DNA of 6,937 nt from Acidithiobacillus sp. GTDB lineage: Bacteria > Pseudomonadota > Gammaproteobacteria > Acidithiobacillales > Acidithiobacillaceae. The DNA is taken from the NCBI GenBank assembly GCA_027445725.1, contig DAIAVG010000068.1, positions 1 to 6,937 of the forward strand. Direction: 5' to 3'. Below are positions 1 to 6,937 of this stretch, piece by piece. Under the pieces are notes generated by a model that was not told the DNA's origin, searched no databases, and saw nothing but the letters and a program-made list of their open reading frames with translations. The translations under genes and the position numbers were made by a program. Position 1 is the stretch's first letter. Each line of letters begins with the position of its first letter.

Positions 1-635
1 CTGATAAAGTCTGGCCCCACCGTGTCAGTAGTAAGCGTCTGCAGAGACAGCACGTGGGTCATCTGAGCACCGTCACTACGCATCGTCTGCAGGGTCACCG
101 GGGTGCGTGCAACCGCTGCTGAGAGGAGTCCCATACGCATATCCTCCCAGGTATAGACAGGCCGCCCGTCGAGCATCGTGATACGTTCGCCCGGATGCAA
201 TTGCGCCTGAGCCGCAAGGGAATGATCCTGTACCAGACCGACGATGGGTGCCAATCCCGGGATGCCGAGCCATGCCACTCCCGCATAAGCCACGATGGCA
301 AATAGGAGGTTGGCCATCGGTCCCGCCAAGGCAATCAAAAAGCGTTTACCGGGCGCAAGGTTATCAAAGGCCCGTTTACTGTCTTCGGCCGGGACTGGCT
401 CACCACCCTGTTCGCCGAGCATTTTGACGTAGCCGCCCAGGGGTAGTGCGGCAATCACATATTCCGTCTGATCCCGCCCCCAACGGCGACTGATCAGGGT
501 CGGCCCAAAGCCTATACTAAACTTAAGTATCTTGATGCCCATCAATTTGGCAACCGCGAAATGACCAGATTCGTGGATCAGCACGAGGATGCCGATAGCC
601 AGAATAAAGGCCCCTATGGTTTCAAGAATCTGCAT
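1..635 (-). CDS. rseP: RseP-type site-2 intramembrane zinc protease (5' part, runs off window)
   Basis: This is the N-terminal 211 codons of a site-2 protease of the RseP/YaeL (M50) family. In gammaproteobacteria RseP cuts the anti-sigma factor RseA inside the membrane after DegS cleavage, releasing sigma E, and it also clears remnant signal peptides. The translation reads MQILETIGAF and reaches the zinc motif HESGH at residues 21-25, whose E22 is the catalytic glutamate, inside the first membrane segment. LPLGGYVKMLGE follows at 64-75, then the conserved AGPMAN at 104-109 beginning the second membrane segment. The start of the first periplasmic PDZ domain contains PGERITMLDGRP at 148-159. 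The second PDZ domain and the C-terminal NxxPxPxLDG zinc-ligand motif lie beyond base 1. The ATG at 635-633 is 15 nt after the dxr stop and has a weak GAGAG ribosome site at 643-639. No stop interrupts the frame. Identification is secure; the gene is cut only by the window edge. Confidence 0.95.
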   Translation of the reverse strand, partial: MQILETIGAFILAIGILVLIHESGHFAVAKLMGIKILKFSIGFGPTLISRRWGRDQTEYVIAALPLGGYVKMLGEQGGEPVPAEDSKRAFDNLAPGKRFLIALAGPMANLLFAIVAYAGVAWLGIPGLAPIVGLVQDHSLAAQAQLHPGERITMLDGRPVYTWEDMRMGLLSAAVARTPVTLQTMRSDGAQMTHVLSLQTLTTDTVGPDFI

Positions 636-650
636 TTGCTCTCAGGAAGG

Positions 651-1826
651 TCACTGCATACCCAATCTATGGCGACTAAGATGGCGGACTGCAGCTTCCC
701 GTGCGAGTCGATCGACGGCCAACACCGCATCCAGATGATCCGGGGCAGCAGGCTGTAATTCGCTGAGTGTGTCCTCAACAACGGCCGCAATACGCGAGAA
801 CGGCAGGGCGCCATCCAGGAATGCCTGCACCGCCACCTCATTAGCCGCATTCAGCACGGTCGCCGCGGCACCGCCCGCCCGCAGGGCATTAAAGGCCAAC
901 GCCAGACAGGGGAAACGTTGCAAATCGGGCTCTTCGAACTGCAAGTCCGGCCCGCGCGCCAGGTCCAGCGAAGAAACCCCACTTTCCATGCGCTCCGGAT
1001 AGGCCAGGGCATGGGCAATGGGGGTGCGCATATCGGGGTTACCCAATTGCGCCAGCACGGAGCCATCCACATATTCCACCATGGAATGAATAATGCTCTG
1101 CGGGTGGATCAGTACATCCATCTGGGATGCGGGGAGATTAAAGAGCCAATGCGCTTCGATAAGCTCCAGACCCTTATTCATCATGGTCGCGGAGTCTACG
1201 GAGATTTTCCGGCCCATGACCCAGTTGGGATGGGCGCAGGCCTGATCCGGCGTTACGGCCGCCAGGCGCTCCACAGGCCAGGTCCGGAAAGGTCCCCCGG
1301 AAGCCGTCAGCAGAATGCGGCGCACGCCTTTGCCTTCGGCAAAGCACTGGAATACGGCATTGTGCTCACTGTCGATGGGGAGCAGTATCACCTGATGATG
1401 CCGCACCCGCTCCATGAACAGACTACCCGCCATCACCAGACATTCTTTGTTGGCCAGATAGACTTTTTTGCCAGACTCCACCGCCGCCAGGGTCGGTAAC
1501 AAGCCGGCGGCACCCACAATGGCCGCCATCACTTCATCGACACCTGGCATACGCGCTGCCTCTGCCAGCGCCTCCCGGCCGCTTTCCACACGAATATTCT
1601 TCAGACCTACATCACCCAGGGCAACGCGCAACTGCTGCGCGGCCTCTGGAGCGGCCATCACCACCAACTCAGGATGATGCTGCTCGCACAGCGCCTGCAT
1701 CTCTGCGACACGATGATTACCGGTGAGCGCAACGATCCGGAATTGATCGGGGTGGCGCGATACCACATCCAGGGTGCTCTTGCCGATGGAGCCTGTAGCC
1801 CCGAGTATGCAGATGCCTCGTGTCAT
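651..1826 (-). CDS. dxr: 1-deoxy-D-xylulose 5-phosphate reductoisomerase (Dxr/IspC)
   Basis: Dxr converts 1-deoxy-D-xylulose 5-phosphate to 2-C-methyl-D-erythritol 4-phosphate with NADPH, the committed step of the MEP isoprenoid pathway, in the cytosol. From the chosen ATG the protein is 391 residues, near the usual ~398. The NADPH-binding [10 protein letters not shown] is at residues 9-18. The metal and substrate site appears as IDSEHN, with D152, S153 and E154. TASGGPFR follows with S176. The mobile-loop block [23 protein letters not shown] carries H199, W202, S212, N217, K218 and the third metal ligand E221. No key residue is missing. The start at 1826-1824 overlaps the cdsA stop as ATGA (1823-1826). 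An in-frame TTG at 1835 would add three residues, but ATG gives the usual family N-terminus. The ribosome site is weak (GGTGG only 2 nt away), so translation is probably coupled to cdsA. This gene supplies the isoprenoid precursors for the product of uppS, two genes upstream. Confidence 0.97.
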   Translation of the reverse strand: MTRGICILGATGSIGKSTLDVVSRHPDQFRIVALTGNHRVAEMQALCEQHHPELVVMAAPEAAQQLRVALGDVGLKNIRVESGREALAEAARMPGVDEVMAAIVGAAGLLPTLAAVESGKKVYLANKECLVMAGSLFMERVRHHQVILLPIDSEHNAVFQCFAEGKGVRRILLTASGGPFRTWPVERLAAVTPDQACAHPNWVMGRKISVDSATMMNKGLELIEAHWLFNLPASQMDVLIHPQSIIHSMVEYVDGSVLAQLGNPDMRTPIAHALAYPERMESGVSSLDLARGPDLQFEEPDLQRFPCLALAFNALRAGGAAATVLNAANEVAVQAFLDGALPFSRIAAVVEDTLSELQPAAPDHLDAVLAVDRLAREAAVRHLSRHRLGMQ

Positions 1827-2635
1827 TTCCACCAACCCAGATAATAAAGCCCGGTTACAAACACCGGGATGCCCGCACTCATGCTGTCCAAGCGATCCAG
1901 CAGGCCGCCATGCCCCGGCAACAACTGGCCACTATCCTTGCAATCGGCGCGGCGTTTTAGAAAACTCTCGGAAAGATCTCCCAAGACCGCGAAAGCGCCC
2001 GTAACCAAGCCCAAAACAGCGCCGGAAAGGAGGCTCGAGTCTGCTGCACCTATCCACACCCAGGCGCCCAGTGTGCCCATAATGGCGCTGGCAAGCAAGC
2101 CGCCCAGTAAGCCCTCCCAAGTCTTGCCAGGGCTGATGCGGGGCACCAATCGATGACGCCCCCAGATCTTACCGAATGTCATCGCACCCACATCATCCGC
2201 ACTGATGACCAGAATCACCCATAACAAAAACTGTGGGGCACGCTGCTGCAAGGACAGACTGAACAACAAAGCAGGCAAAAGCACAGGAAAGACCGCCATA
2301 GCGCTCACCGGGCGCTGCCAGGCCGCGGCCCCGCGTAACAGAGAGGGCGGCATCAGCATCAGCAACACCGCGAGCAACGCCCACCAGATCACGCTGCCCT
2401 GTGCCAGCGCGGACCAGGGAAGATGCTGCGAGAAGATGAGCATCGGAGGCAGCGCTGCCAATACCAGCGCCAGCCCGTTTGGCCAGGCTATCAGACTGAG
2501 ATGACCCCACTCCTGTCCTGCCAGGAACGCCAGCAACATGAGGAAAACGAGGAAAACGAGGAAAGGTGCCCAAAAGATCAGCACAAGAACCAGCAGGAAT
2601 AACAAGGAAGCGGTAATCAGTCGCTGACGGAGCAA
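1823..2635 (-). CDS. cdsA: Phosphatidate cytidylyltransferase (CDP-diacylglycerol synthase)
   Basis: CdsA is an integral inner-membrane enzyme that condenses CTP with phosphatidic acid to give CDP-diacylglycerol, the precursor of all major phospholipids. The 270-residue protein (E. coli about 285) is mostly hydrophobic, with membrane segments along almost its whole length. The family signature is complete at residues 224-250: SFLKR, then KDSG at 233-236, PGHGG at 240-244 and LDRLD at 246-250. The upstream conserved SPGKTWEG is at 168-175. The block before it reads [12 protein letters not shown] (145-156), where E. coli has GADSGAYMFGK, so the small residues around the conserved aspartate are unusual. 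The start is TTG at 2635-2633, supported by a family-typical N-terminus (MLRQRLITA) and a good GGAGGA ribosome site. It overlaps uppS by 19 nt and dxr by 4 nt, so it is likely translationally coupled to both. A 9-bp tandem repeat encodes FLVFLVFLM in the first membrane segment. Confidence 0.95.
   Translation of the reverse strand: MLRQRLITASLLFLLVLVLIFWAPFLVFLVFLMLLAFLAGQEWGHLSLIAWPNGLALVLAALPPMLIFSQHLPWSALAQGSVIWWALLAVLLMLMPPSLLRGAAAWQRPVSAMAVFPVLLPALLFSLSLQQRAPQFLLWVILVISADDVGAMTFGKIWGRHRLVPRISPGKTWEGLLGGLLASAIMGTLGAWVWIGAADSSLLSGAVLGLVTGAFAVLGDLSESFLKRRADCKDSGQLLPGHGGLLDRLDSMSAGIPVFVTGLYYLGWWK
2540..2566 (-). repeat. 9-bp tandem repeat (3 copies) within cdsA
   Basis: On the plus strand GAGGAAAAC occurs at 2540-2548 and 2549-2557, followed by a third copy differing at the last two bases (2558-2566). 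In frame it encodes the membrane-segment pattern FLV-FLV-FLM of CdsA, roughly residues 24-32. Because the unit is 9 bp, copy-number change would lengthen or shorten the helix by three residues without a frameshift. Confidence 0.8.
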
Positions 2636-3378
2636 TCGTCCTCCAGCACCTGATCGCCCGTCCGTCCGAAGCGCCGTTGCCGATGCGCGAAAGATTGCAG
2701 GGCGTACTCCAAAGCCGTTCGGTCAAAATCCGGCCAAAGCGTATCACTGAAATAAAACTCGGTGTAAGCCAACTGCCAAACCAGGAAATTACTGATTCGC
2801 TCCTCACCACCGGTACGAATCAACAGGTCGGGCTCGGGGATGTCTGCCAGGCTGAGATACCGGGCAATATGTGCCTCAGAGAAGTCTTCAAAGGCGAGAT
2901 CTCCCGCCTGCACTGCCGCCATGGCGGCGCGCGCTGCCTGCGCGATATCCCAACGTCCGCCGTAATTCACCGCAAGATTGAGTTGGAGTCGCTTATTGTT
3001 AAGGGTGAGCGCCTCAGCCTCTTCGACGAGCTGGCGTATATCACGATCCAATGCACTGCGTTCGCCTATGATGCACAGGCGAACGCCATTCTCATGGAGT
3101 TTACGGGCTTCTCGCCGTAACAAAAGGCGGAAGAGATTCATCAACAAACGCACTTCGAGGACCGGACGCCGCCAATTTTCGGTGCTGAAGGCAAAAAGCG
3201 TCAGGTAGGGAATGCCGAGATCCACGCAGGATTGCACCATTTCCCGTACCACTTCCGCACCGCGCCGATGGCCAGCCACCCGCGGCAAGTGCTGACGGTA
3301 AGCCCAGCGGCCATTGCCATCCATAATGACGGCAATGTGGCGTGGCATAGCAGGCAGGCTTTCAGCAGCGGAAGACAT
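2617..3378 (-). CDS. uppS: Undecaprenyl diphosphate synthase (cis-prenyltransferase)
   Basis: UppS adds eight isopentenyl units in cis configuration to farnesyl diphosphate. The C55 product carries peptidoglycan and O-antigen precursors across the inner membrane. The protein is 253 residues, the usual size. The catalytic MDGNGRWA is at 19-26, with D20 as the diphosphate/Mg-binding aspartate. FSTENW is at 64-69, NYGGRWDI at 138-145, RTGGEERISNFL at 188-199 and WPDF at 215-218, all as expected for the family. The ATG at 3378-3376 lies 4 nt after the frr stop and has a strong GGAGGT ribosome site 8 nt upstream, inside the end of frr. The last 19 nt are shared with cdsA. It sits between ribosome recycling factor and CdsA and uses precursors that depend on the Dxr step encoded two genes downstream. 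I see nothing abnormal in it. Confidence 0.97.
   Translation of the reverse strand: MSSAAESLPAMPRHIAVIMDGNGRWAYRQHLPRVAGHRRGAEVVREMVQSCVDLGIPYLTLFAFSTENWRRPVLEVRLLMNLFRLLLRREARKLHENGVRLCIIGERSALDRDIRQLVEEAEALTLNNKRLQLNLAVNYGGRWDIAQAARAAMAAVQAGDLAFEDFSEAHIARYLSLADIPEPDLLIRTGGEERISNFLVWQLAYTEFYFSDTLWPDFDRTALEYALQSFAHRQRRFGRTGDQVLEDDCSVSD
2633..2644 (-). promoter_or_regulatory. cdsA ribosome binding site with TTG start
   Basis: The transcript reads GGAGGA (2644-2639), CGA, then TTG (2635-2633), all inside the end of uppS. The strong Shine-Dalgarno and the family-typical MLRQRLITA that follows settle the non-ATG start; the next in-frame ATG is residue 33, inside the first hydrophobic stretch. 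The rare start codon may hold CdsA output below that of its neighbours. Confidence 0.8.
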
Positions 3379-3382
3379 GAGA

Positions 3383-4665
<1,283 letters not shown>

Positions 4666-5544
4666 TCAGGACCCCCGGACTTGTGCCATGACCTCGGTGG
4701 CAAAATCCGCGGTGGGGGCCTTCTCAATCCCCTCACCCACCTCGAAGCGTACAAACTCCAGCACCTCAACATCCGGGAAGCCCTGCACCAATTGACCGAC
4801 AGTGCGATCAGGATCCTTGACGAAGGGCTGCCCGGTGAGCGCGATTTCATTGAGCAATTTGTTCAGGCGTCCGGAGATCATCTTCTCAATGATGTCTGCA
4901 GGCTTACCACTGTCTGCCGCCTGCGCAATGAGAATTTCTTTCTCACGGGCCAAACGCTCAGGAGAAACCTGGCTGGGGTGGATCACCTCGGGACGTGCCG
5001 CCGCCACATGCATGGCCACATCGCGACCGAGTTCATTGGTAGCCGCCTGGCCTTCCAGAGCCACGAGCACACCGATGCGGCTGCCATGGATATAGGCGCC
5101 GACCACACCCTCTTTGACCTGCAGATGCTGCAGACGGCGCAGGCTGATGTTCTCGCCGAGTTTGCTGACCAGTCCCTTGCGGCGTTCTTCCACTTCCGCA
5201 TTAGCCAGTAAGGCGTCCACTTCCTTGAACCCCTGCGCCAGGGCCTGCTCGGCACAATCTTTCGCCAGGGCCAGGAAATCTTCATTTTTGGCGACAAAAT
5301 CGGTTTCACAGTTTACTTCGAGTACTACGCCCCGCTTCTGGTCGCCACTGAGGGCGGTGACAATGACCCCTTCTGCGGCTACCCGACCCGCCTTTTTGTC
5401 GGCCTTGGCCAGACCACGCGCGCGCAGGAGGTCGATAGCGGCCTCCATATCGCCATCGGCTTCGGTCAGTACCGTTTTACATTCCATCATGCCGGCGCCG
5501 GTACGCTCGCGCAGTTCTTTGACCTGTTGTGCACTGATAGCCAT
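4666..5544 (-). CDS. tsf: Translation elongation factor Ts
   Basis: EF-Ts is the guanine-nucleotide exchange factor of EF-Tu: it releases GDP so that EF-Tu can rebind GTP and aminoacyl-tRNA. The protein is 292 residues (E. coli 283). The N-terminal UBA-like domain occupies about 1-53 and contains LRERTGAGMMECK at 11-23. The EF-Tu-contacting motif TDFVAKN is at 81-87, where the conserved D82 and F83 reach toward the Mg-binding site of EF-Tu. HVAAARP (179-185) belongs to the core and LTGQPFVKDP (236-245) lies near the C-terminal module. The ATG at 5544-5542 has a strong AAGGAG ribosome site 5 nt upstream. It starts 27 nt after rpsB and abuts pyrH directly. The rpsB-tsf spacer is too short for a terminator or attenuator of the kind described between these genes in E. 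coli, so S2 and EF-Ts output is probably tied closely together. Confidence 0.97.
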   Translation of the reverse strand: MAISAQQVKELRERTGAGMMECKTVLTEADGDMEAAIDLLRARGLAKADKKAGRVAAEGVIVTALSGDQKRGVVLEVNCETDFVAKNEDFLALAKDCAEQALAQGFKEVDALLANAEVEERRKGLVSKLGENISLRRLQHLQVKEGVVGAYIHGSRIGVLVALEGQAATNELGRDVAMHVAAARPEVIHPSQVSPERLAREKEILIAQAADSGKPADIIEKMISGRLNKLLNEIALTGQPFVKDPDRTVGQLVQGFPDVEVLEFVRFEVGEGIEKAPTADFATEVMAQVRGS

Positions 5545-5571
5545 GAATGCTCCTTGGTTCTGATGAATGCT
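5543..5571 (-). repeat. 9-bp direct repeat flanking the rpsB-tsf spacer
   Basis: The plus-strand 9-mer ATGAATGCT occurs at 5543-5551 and again at 5563-5571. One copy covers most of the tsf start codon and its upstream bases; the other lies directly after the rpsB stop. Together they take up most of the 27-nt spacer. It may be the trace of a small duplication or deletion, or chance. Confidence 0.5.
5550..5555 (-). promoter_or_regulatory. tsf ribosome binding site
   Basis: AAGGAG lies 5 nt before the tsf ATG (5544-5542) within the 27-nt rpsB-tsf spacer, a near-optimal site that fits the high expression expected of EF-Ts. Confidence 0.8.
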
Positions 5572-6324
5572 TTAGTCGGCGTCGATTTCGATCGTTTCTT
5601 CGTCGACCTCGACAAATTCGTCGAGCAGCGCTGATTCCCCACCCTGACGGCCGTCGAGAATGGCATCAGCCACCAGCGCGGCATACAGACGAATAGCGCG
5701 GGTGGCGTCATCATTACCGGGGATGGGATAGTCGATGAGCAGTGGATCACAGTTGCTGTCCACCACGCCGATCACCGGGATACCCAACTTGCGGGCTTCC
5801 AGCACGGCAATGTTTTCATGGCCGACGTCGATCACGAAGATGGCGTCCGGCAGACCGTTCATGTCTTTGATGCCGCCGAGGCTGCGCTCCAGCTTGTCGC
5901 GCTCGCGGGTCAGGGTGAGCACTTCTTTCTTCGTCAGCTTTTCCATGGTGCCGTCGGCCGCCATCTGATCTAATTCATCAAGACGACGAATGGATTGACG
6001 GATGGTCTTGAAATTGGTCAGGGTACCACCCAACCAGCGCTGATTAACAAAGAAGGCGCTGCTGCGGCGGGCTTCCTGCTCGACCGCCTCGCGTGCCTGG
6101 CGCTTGGTGCCGACAAAAAGGACACGGCCATGCTTGCGGGAAATCTGCTCGATAAAGCTCAGCGCGGTGCGCAGCATCGGCAGGGTGTGTTCAAGGTTGA
6201 TGATGTGAATGCGGTTACGCTCACCAAAGAGATATGGTGCCATCTTCGGATGCCAGTAACGGGATTGATGACCAAAGTGGACGCCAGCTTCCAGCAGGGC
6301 GCGCATGGTTACATTGCTGCTCAT
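5572..6324 (-). CDS. rpsB: 30S ribosomal protein S2
   Basis: S2 is a late-assembling protein at the back of the 30S subunit, needed for S1 binding. The chosen start gives 250 residues, a normal size. The N-terminal block [22 protein letters not shown] is at 7-28 (key residues H17, G19, H20, W24, P26). RWLGGTLTN is at 96-104 and [10 protein letters not shown] at 151-160. The second S2 signature, from P159 through E177 to GIP, is intact, and [10 protein letters not shown] is at 202-211. The C-terminus is an acidic tail rich in D and E (235-250). The frame stays open upstream to a GTG at 6390, but the ATG at 6324-6322 is preferred. It matches the family N-terminus, has a GGAG site 7 nt upstream, and the extra upstream residues would fall inside the structured leader. 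This is the first gene of the eight-gene run; a promoter and leader precede it. Confidence 0.97.
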   Translation of the reverse strand: MSSNVTMRALLEAGVHFGHQSRYWHPKMAPYLFGERNRIHIINLEHTLPMLRTALSFIEQISRKHGRVLFVGTKRQAREAVEQEARRSSAFFVNQRWLGGTLTNFKTIRQSIRRLDELDQMAADGTMEKLTKKEVLTLTRERDKLERSLGGIKDMNGLPDAIFVIDVGHENIAVLEARKLGIPVIGVVDSNCDPLLIDYPIPGNDDATRAIRLYAALVADAILDGRQGGESALLDEFVEVDEETIEIDAD

Positions 6325-6335
6325 AGGGGTTCTCC
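6322..6335 (-). promoter_or_regulatory. rpsB ribosome binding site and start
   Basis: The transcript reads GGAG at 6335-6332, then AACCCCT, then the ATG at 6324-6322, a 7-nt spacing. This decides the rpsB start over the in-frame GTG at 6390. The ACCCC just before the start codon (6330-6326) is complementary to GGGGU in the right arm of the leader hairpin (6368-6364), so an alternative pairing that masks the start region is conceivable. Confidence 0.8.
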
Positions 6336-6358
6336 AGTTTTCAAGGGTTATGATCCGC

Positions 6359-6414
6359 CACGCACCCCAGGCAGCCATCCTTGCGGACACCCGGCTGACC
6401 TGTATCGGTACGTG
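6359..6414 (-). promoter_or_regulatory. Structured rpsB mRNA leader: long hairpin with GCAA tetraloop
   Basis: In the rpsB-sense transcript a 56-nt segment folds back on itself with four stacked helices. CACGUACC (6414-6407) pairs with GGUGCGUG (6366-6359), 8 pairs with one G-U. CAGG (6402-6399) pairs with CCUG (6371-6368). CAGCC (6397-6393) pairs with GGCUG (6376-6372). UCC (6387-6385) pairs with GGA (6380-6378), closing a GCAA tetraloop (6384-6381) of the GNRA type. Between them are an internal loop GAUA/G, a single bulged U (6398) and an internal loop GGGUG/U. That is 20 base pairs in total. There is no U-run after it, so it is not an intrinsic terminator. It ends 23 nt before the rpsB Shine-Dalgarno sequence. 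In E. coli, S2 represses rpsB-tsf through the rpsB leader, and this element is placed to do the same. The structure is seen directly; the S2-binding role is inferred. Confidence 0.7.
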
Positions 6415-6421
6415 TGAGTAT

Positions 6422-6435
6422 TAGGCCGAAGCCCA
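6422..6435 (-). promoter_or_regulatory. Small UUCG-tetraloop hairpin at predicted transcript 5' end
   Basis: The sense strand reads UGGGC-UUCG-GCCUA: five pairs (one G-U) closed by C-G around a UUCG tetraloop, an exceptionally stable loop type. It lies just downstream of the predicted -10 element, so the transcript would start at or just inside its left arm. It could stabilise the mRNA 5' end or form part of the leader fold. It could also be only partly transcribed if the start site lies further in. No T-run follows, so it is not a terminator. Confidence 0.45.
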
Positions 6436-6439
6436 GCGC

Positions 6440-6469
6440 GTTTTAGCATAAAACCGGGCCCTCTGGCAA
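6440..6469 (-). promoter_or_regulatory. Probable sigma70-type promoter for rpsB operon
   Basis: A -35-like TTGCCA is at 6469-6464. Eighteen nucleotides later comes TAAAAC at 6445-6440, a -10-like hexamer with 4 of 6 consensus bases, preceded by TGC (6448-6446) as an extended -10 element. The bases just downstream are GCGCTGGGC, a GC-rich discriminator of the kind found at stringently controlled ribosomal protein and rRNA promoters. The predicted start is around 6433, giving a leader of about 110 nt. It is the best promoter candidate in the 209-nt gap, but neither hexamer is perfect. Confidence 0.5.
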
Positions 6470-6533
6470 ATCGTCGTAATGTTCAGATAGCCTGAAGTGC
6501 CTGTCTTGCCCACTATGATGTGGCCACAGTGCG
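6470..6533 (-). other. Intergenic segment between DedA-family gene and rpsB promoter
   Basis: This segment separates the DedA-family stop from the promoter. It contains a perfect 5-bp inverted repeat, TTCAG and CTGAA around a 5-nt loop (6482-6496), and the 8-bp palindrome GTGGCCAC (6521-6528). Neither is followed by a T-run, so I cannot identify a terminator for the upstream gene. Read-through into rpsB is therefore possible. Confidence 0.4.
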
Positions 6534-6937
6534 CTATTCACCATGCCCATGCCACCACCAATACACCCCCGCCCCCACGATCAACAGCAGCAGGAGCATG
6601 ATCTGCACATGCTGAACGCCTTGCAACAAGCTCTGTAGCGAGGCACCGAGGACATAACCAATCCCGGCGATGGCCGCCGCCCACACCGCAGCGGCAGCCG
6701 GGTTCATCCACAGATAACGCCGCGCTGGATAGCGATGTACCCCCAGCAGAATAGGAGTAATGGTGCGGGTGCCATAGATAAAACGGAAGAGCAGCGTCAC
6801 CCAGTCACCAAAACGGTGGATCAAGCCCTCGGCCTGATTTACATGGCGGCGCAGAAAGCGCGGCAGAATATTCAGCAGGCGTTCGCCATAACGATAACCG
6901 AGTTGGTAAAGCACCTGGTCGTTGAGGGTGCTGCCCA
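6534..6937 (-). CDS. DedA-family (SNARE-associated/VTT domain) membrane protein, 5' end outside window
   Basis: These are the last 133 full codons of a membrane protein with its N-terminus beyond base 6937; the frame is open to the window edge. The visible part begins GSTLNDQVLYQLGYRYGERLL (split here as a GSTLNDQ block and a YQLGYRYG block), the usual DedA pattern after the first re-entrant segment. Next comes RFIYGTRTITPILLG: the two arginines six residues apart (codons at 6785-6783 and 6767-6765) correspond to the conserved R-x5-R of DedA proteins. NPAAAAVWAAAIAGIGYVLG then forms a membrane segment, and a last hydrophobic helix ends in YWWWHGHGE. DedA proteins support proton-motive-force homeostasis and drug tolerance, and some members translocate undecaprenyl phosphate across the inner membrane. 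The YG within the arginine motif suggests a YohD-like subgroup. The specific substrate cannot be told from this part. The stop TAG is at 6536-6534, on the same strand and 209 nt upstream of rpsB. Confidence 0.85.
   Translation of the reverse strand, partial: GSTLNDQVLYQLGYRYGERLLNILPRFLRRHVNQAEGLIHRFGDWVTLLFRFIYGTRTITPILLGVHRYPARRYLWMNPAAAAVWAAAIAGIGYVLGASLQSLLQGVQHVQIMLLLLLIVGAGVYWWWHGHGE

Noticed and set aside
918..1499. 193-codon open frame on the plus strand opposite dxr
   Set aside because: It is antisense to the conserved Dxr active-site region, and its composition and lack of motifs fit a shadow frame.
1827..1835. In-frame TTG start three codons upstream of the dxr ATG
   Set aside because: The ATG at 1826 gives the usual Dxr N-terminus and the classic ATGA overlap with the cdsA stop.
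6325..6390. Upstream GTG start that would extend S2 by 22 residues
   Set aside because: The extension has no counterpart in S2 proteins, lies within the structured leader, and the ATG at 6324 has its own Shine-Dalgarno sequence.
6482..6528. Possible intrinsic terminator for the DedA-family gene
   Set aside because: The inverted repeats there are only 4-5 bp, or a loop-less 8-bp palindrome, and no T-run follows on the transcribed strand.

Overview
The window is a housekeeping gene cluster. All convincing genes lie on the minus strand, so transcription runs from high to low coordinates. In that direction the order is: the 3' part of a DedA-family membrane protein gene (6937-6534), rpsB, tsf, pyrH, frr, uppS, cdsA, dxr, and the 5' part of rseP, which runs off the window at base 1. 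This is the conserved proteobacterial cluster running from ribosomal protein S2 to the RseP protease. The order frr-uppS-cdsA-dxr-rseP is the one I associate with Pseudomonas-type gammaproteobacteria; E. coli has dxr directly after frr. Base composition looks moderately GC-rich. The protein sequences fit a gammaproteobacterium or a relative such as Acidithiobacillus, but that genus is a guess from general protein character and not demonstrated.

From rpsB down to rseP the eight genes are very tightly packed. The junctions are: 27 nt (rpsB-tsf), 0 nt with TGA directly followed by ATG (tsf-pyrH), a 4-nt ATGA overlap (pyrH-frr), 4 nt (frr-uppS), a 19-nt overlap (uppS-cdsA), a 4-nt ATGA overlap (cdsA-dxr) and 15 nt (dxr-rseP). 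I see no terminator inside the cluster. Translational coupling is likely at most junctions. Strong Shine-Dalgarno sequences stand before rpsB, tsf, uppS and cdsA; weak ones precede pyrH, frr, dxr and rseP. cdsA starts at TTG.

The only sizeable intergenic stretch is 6325-6533, upstream of rpsB. It holds a probable sigma70-type promoter with a GC-rich discriminator (6440-6469), a small UUCG-loop hairpin near the predicted transcript start (6422-6435), and a long leader hairpin of about 20 base pairs capped by a GCAA tetraloop (6359-6414). The leader sits where the S2-binding autoregulatory leader of E. coli rpsB would be and is the most interesting non-coding element here.

Functionally the cluster links translation (S2, EF-Ts, ribosome recycling factor) and UMP kinase with envelope precursor synthesis. 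Dxr supplies isoprenoid precursors, UppS makes the C55 carrier lipid, CdsA makes CDP-diacylglycerol, and RseP is the intramembrane protease of envelope stress signalling. The upstream DedA-family protein belongs to a membrane family that includes carrier-lipid translocases, which fits the envelope theme. I found no mobile element, CRISPR array, tRNA or rRNA, phage gene or evidently novel system.
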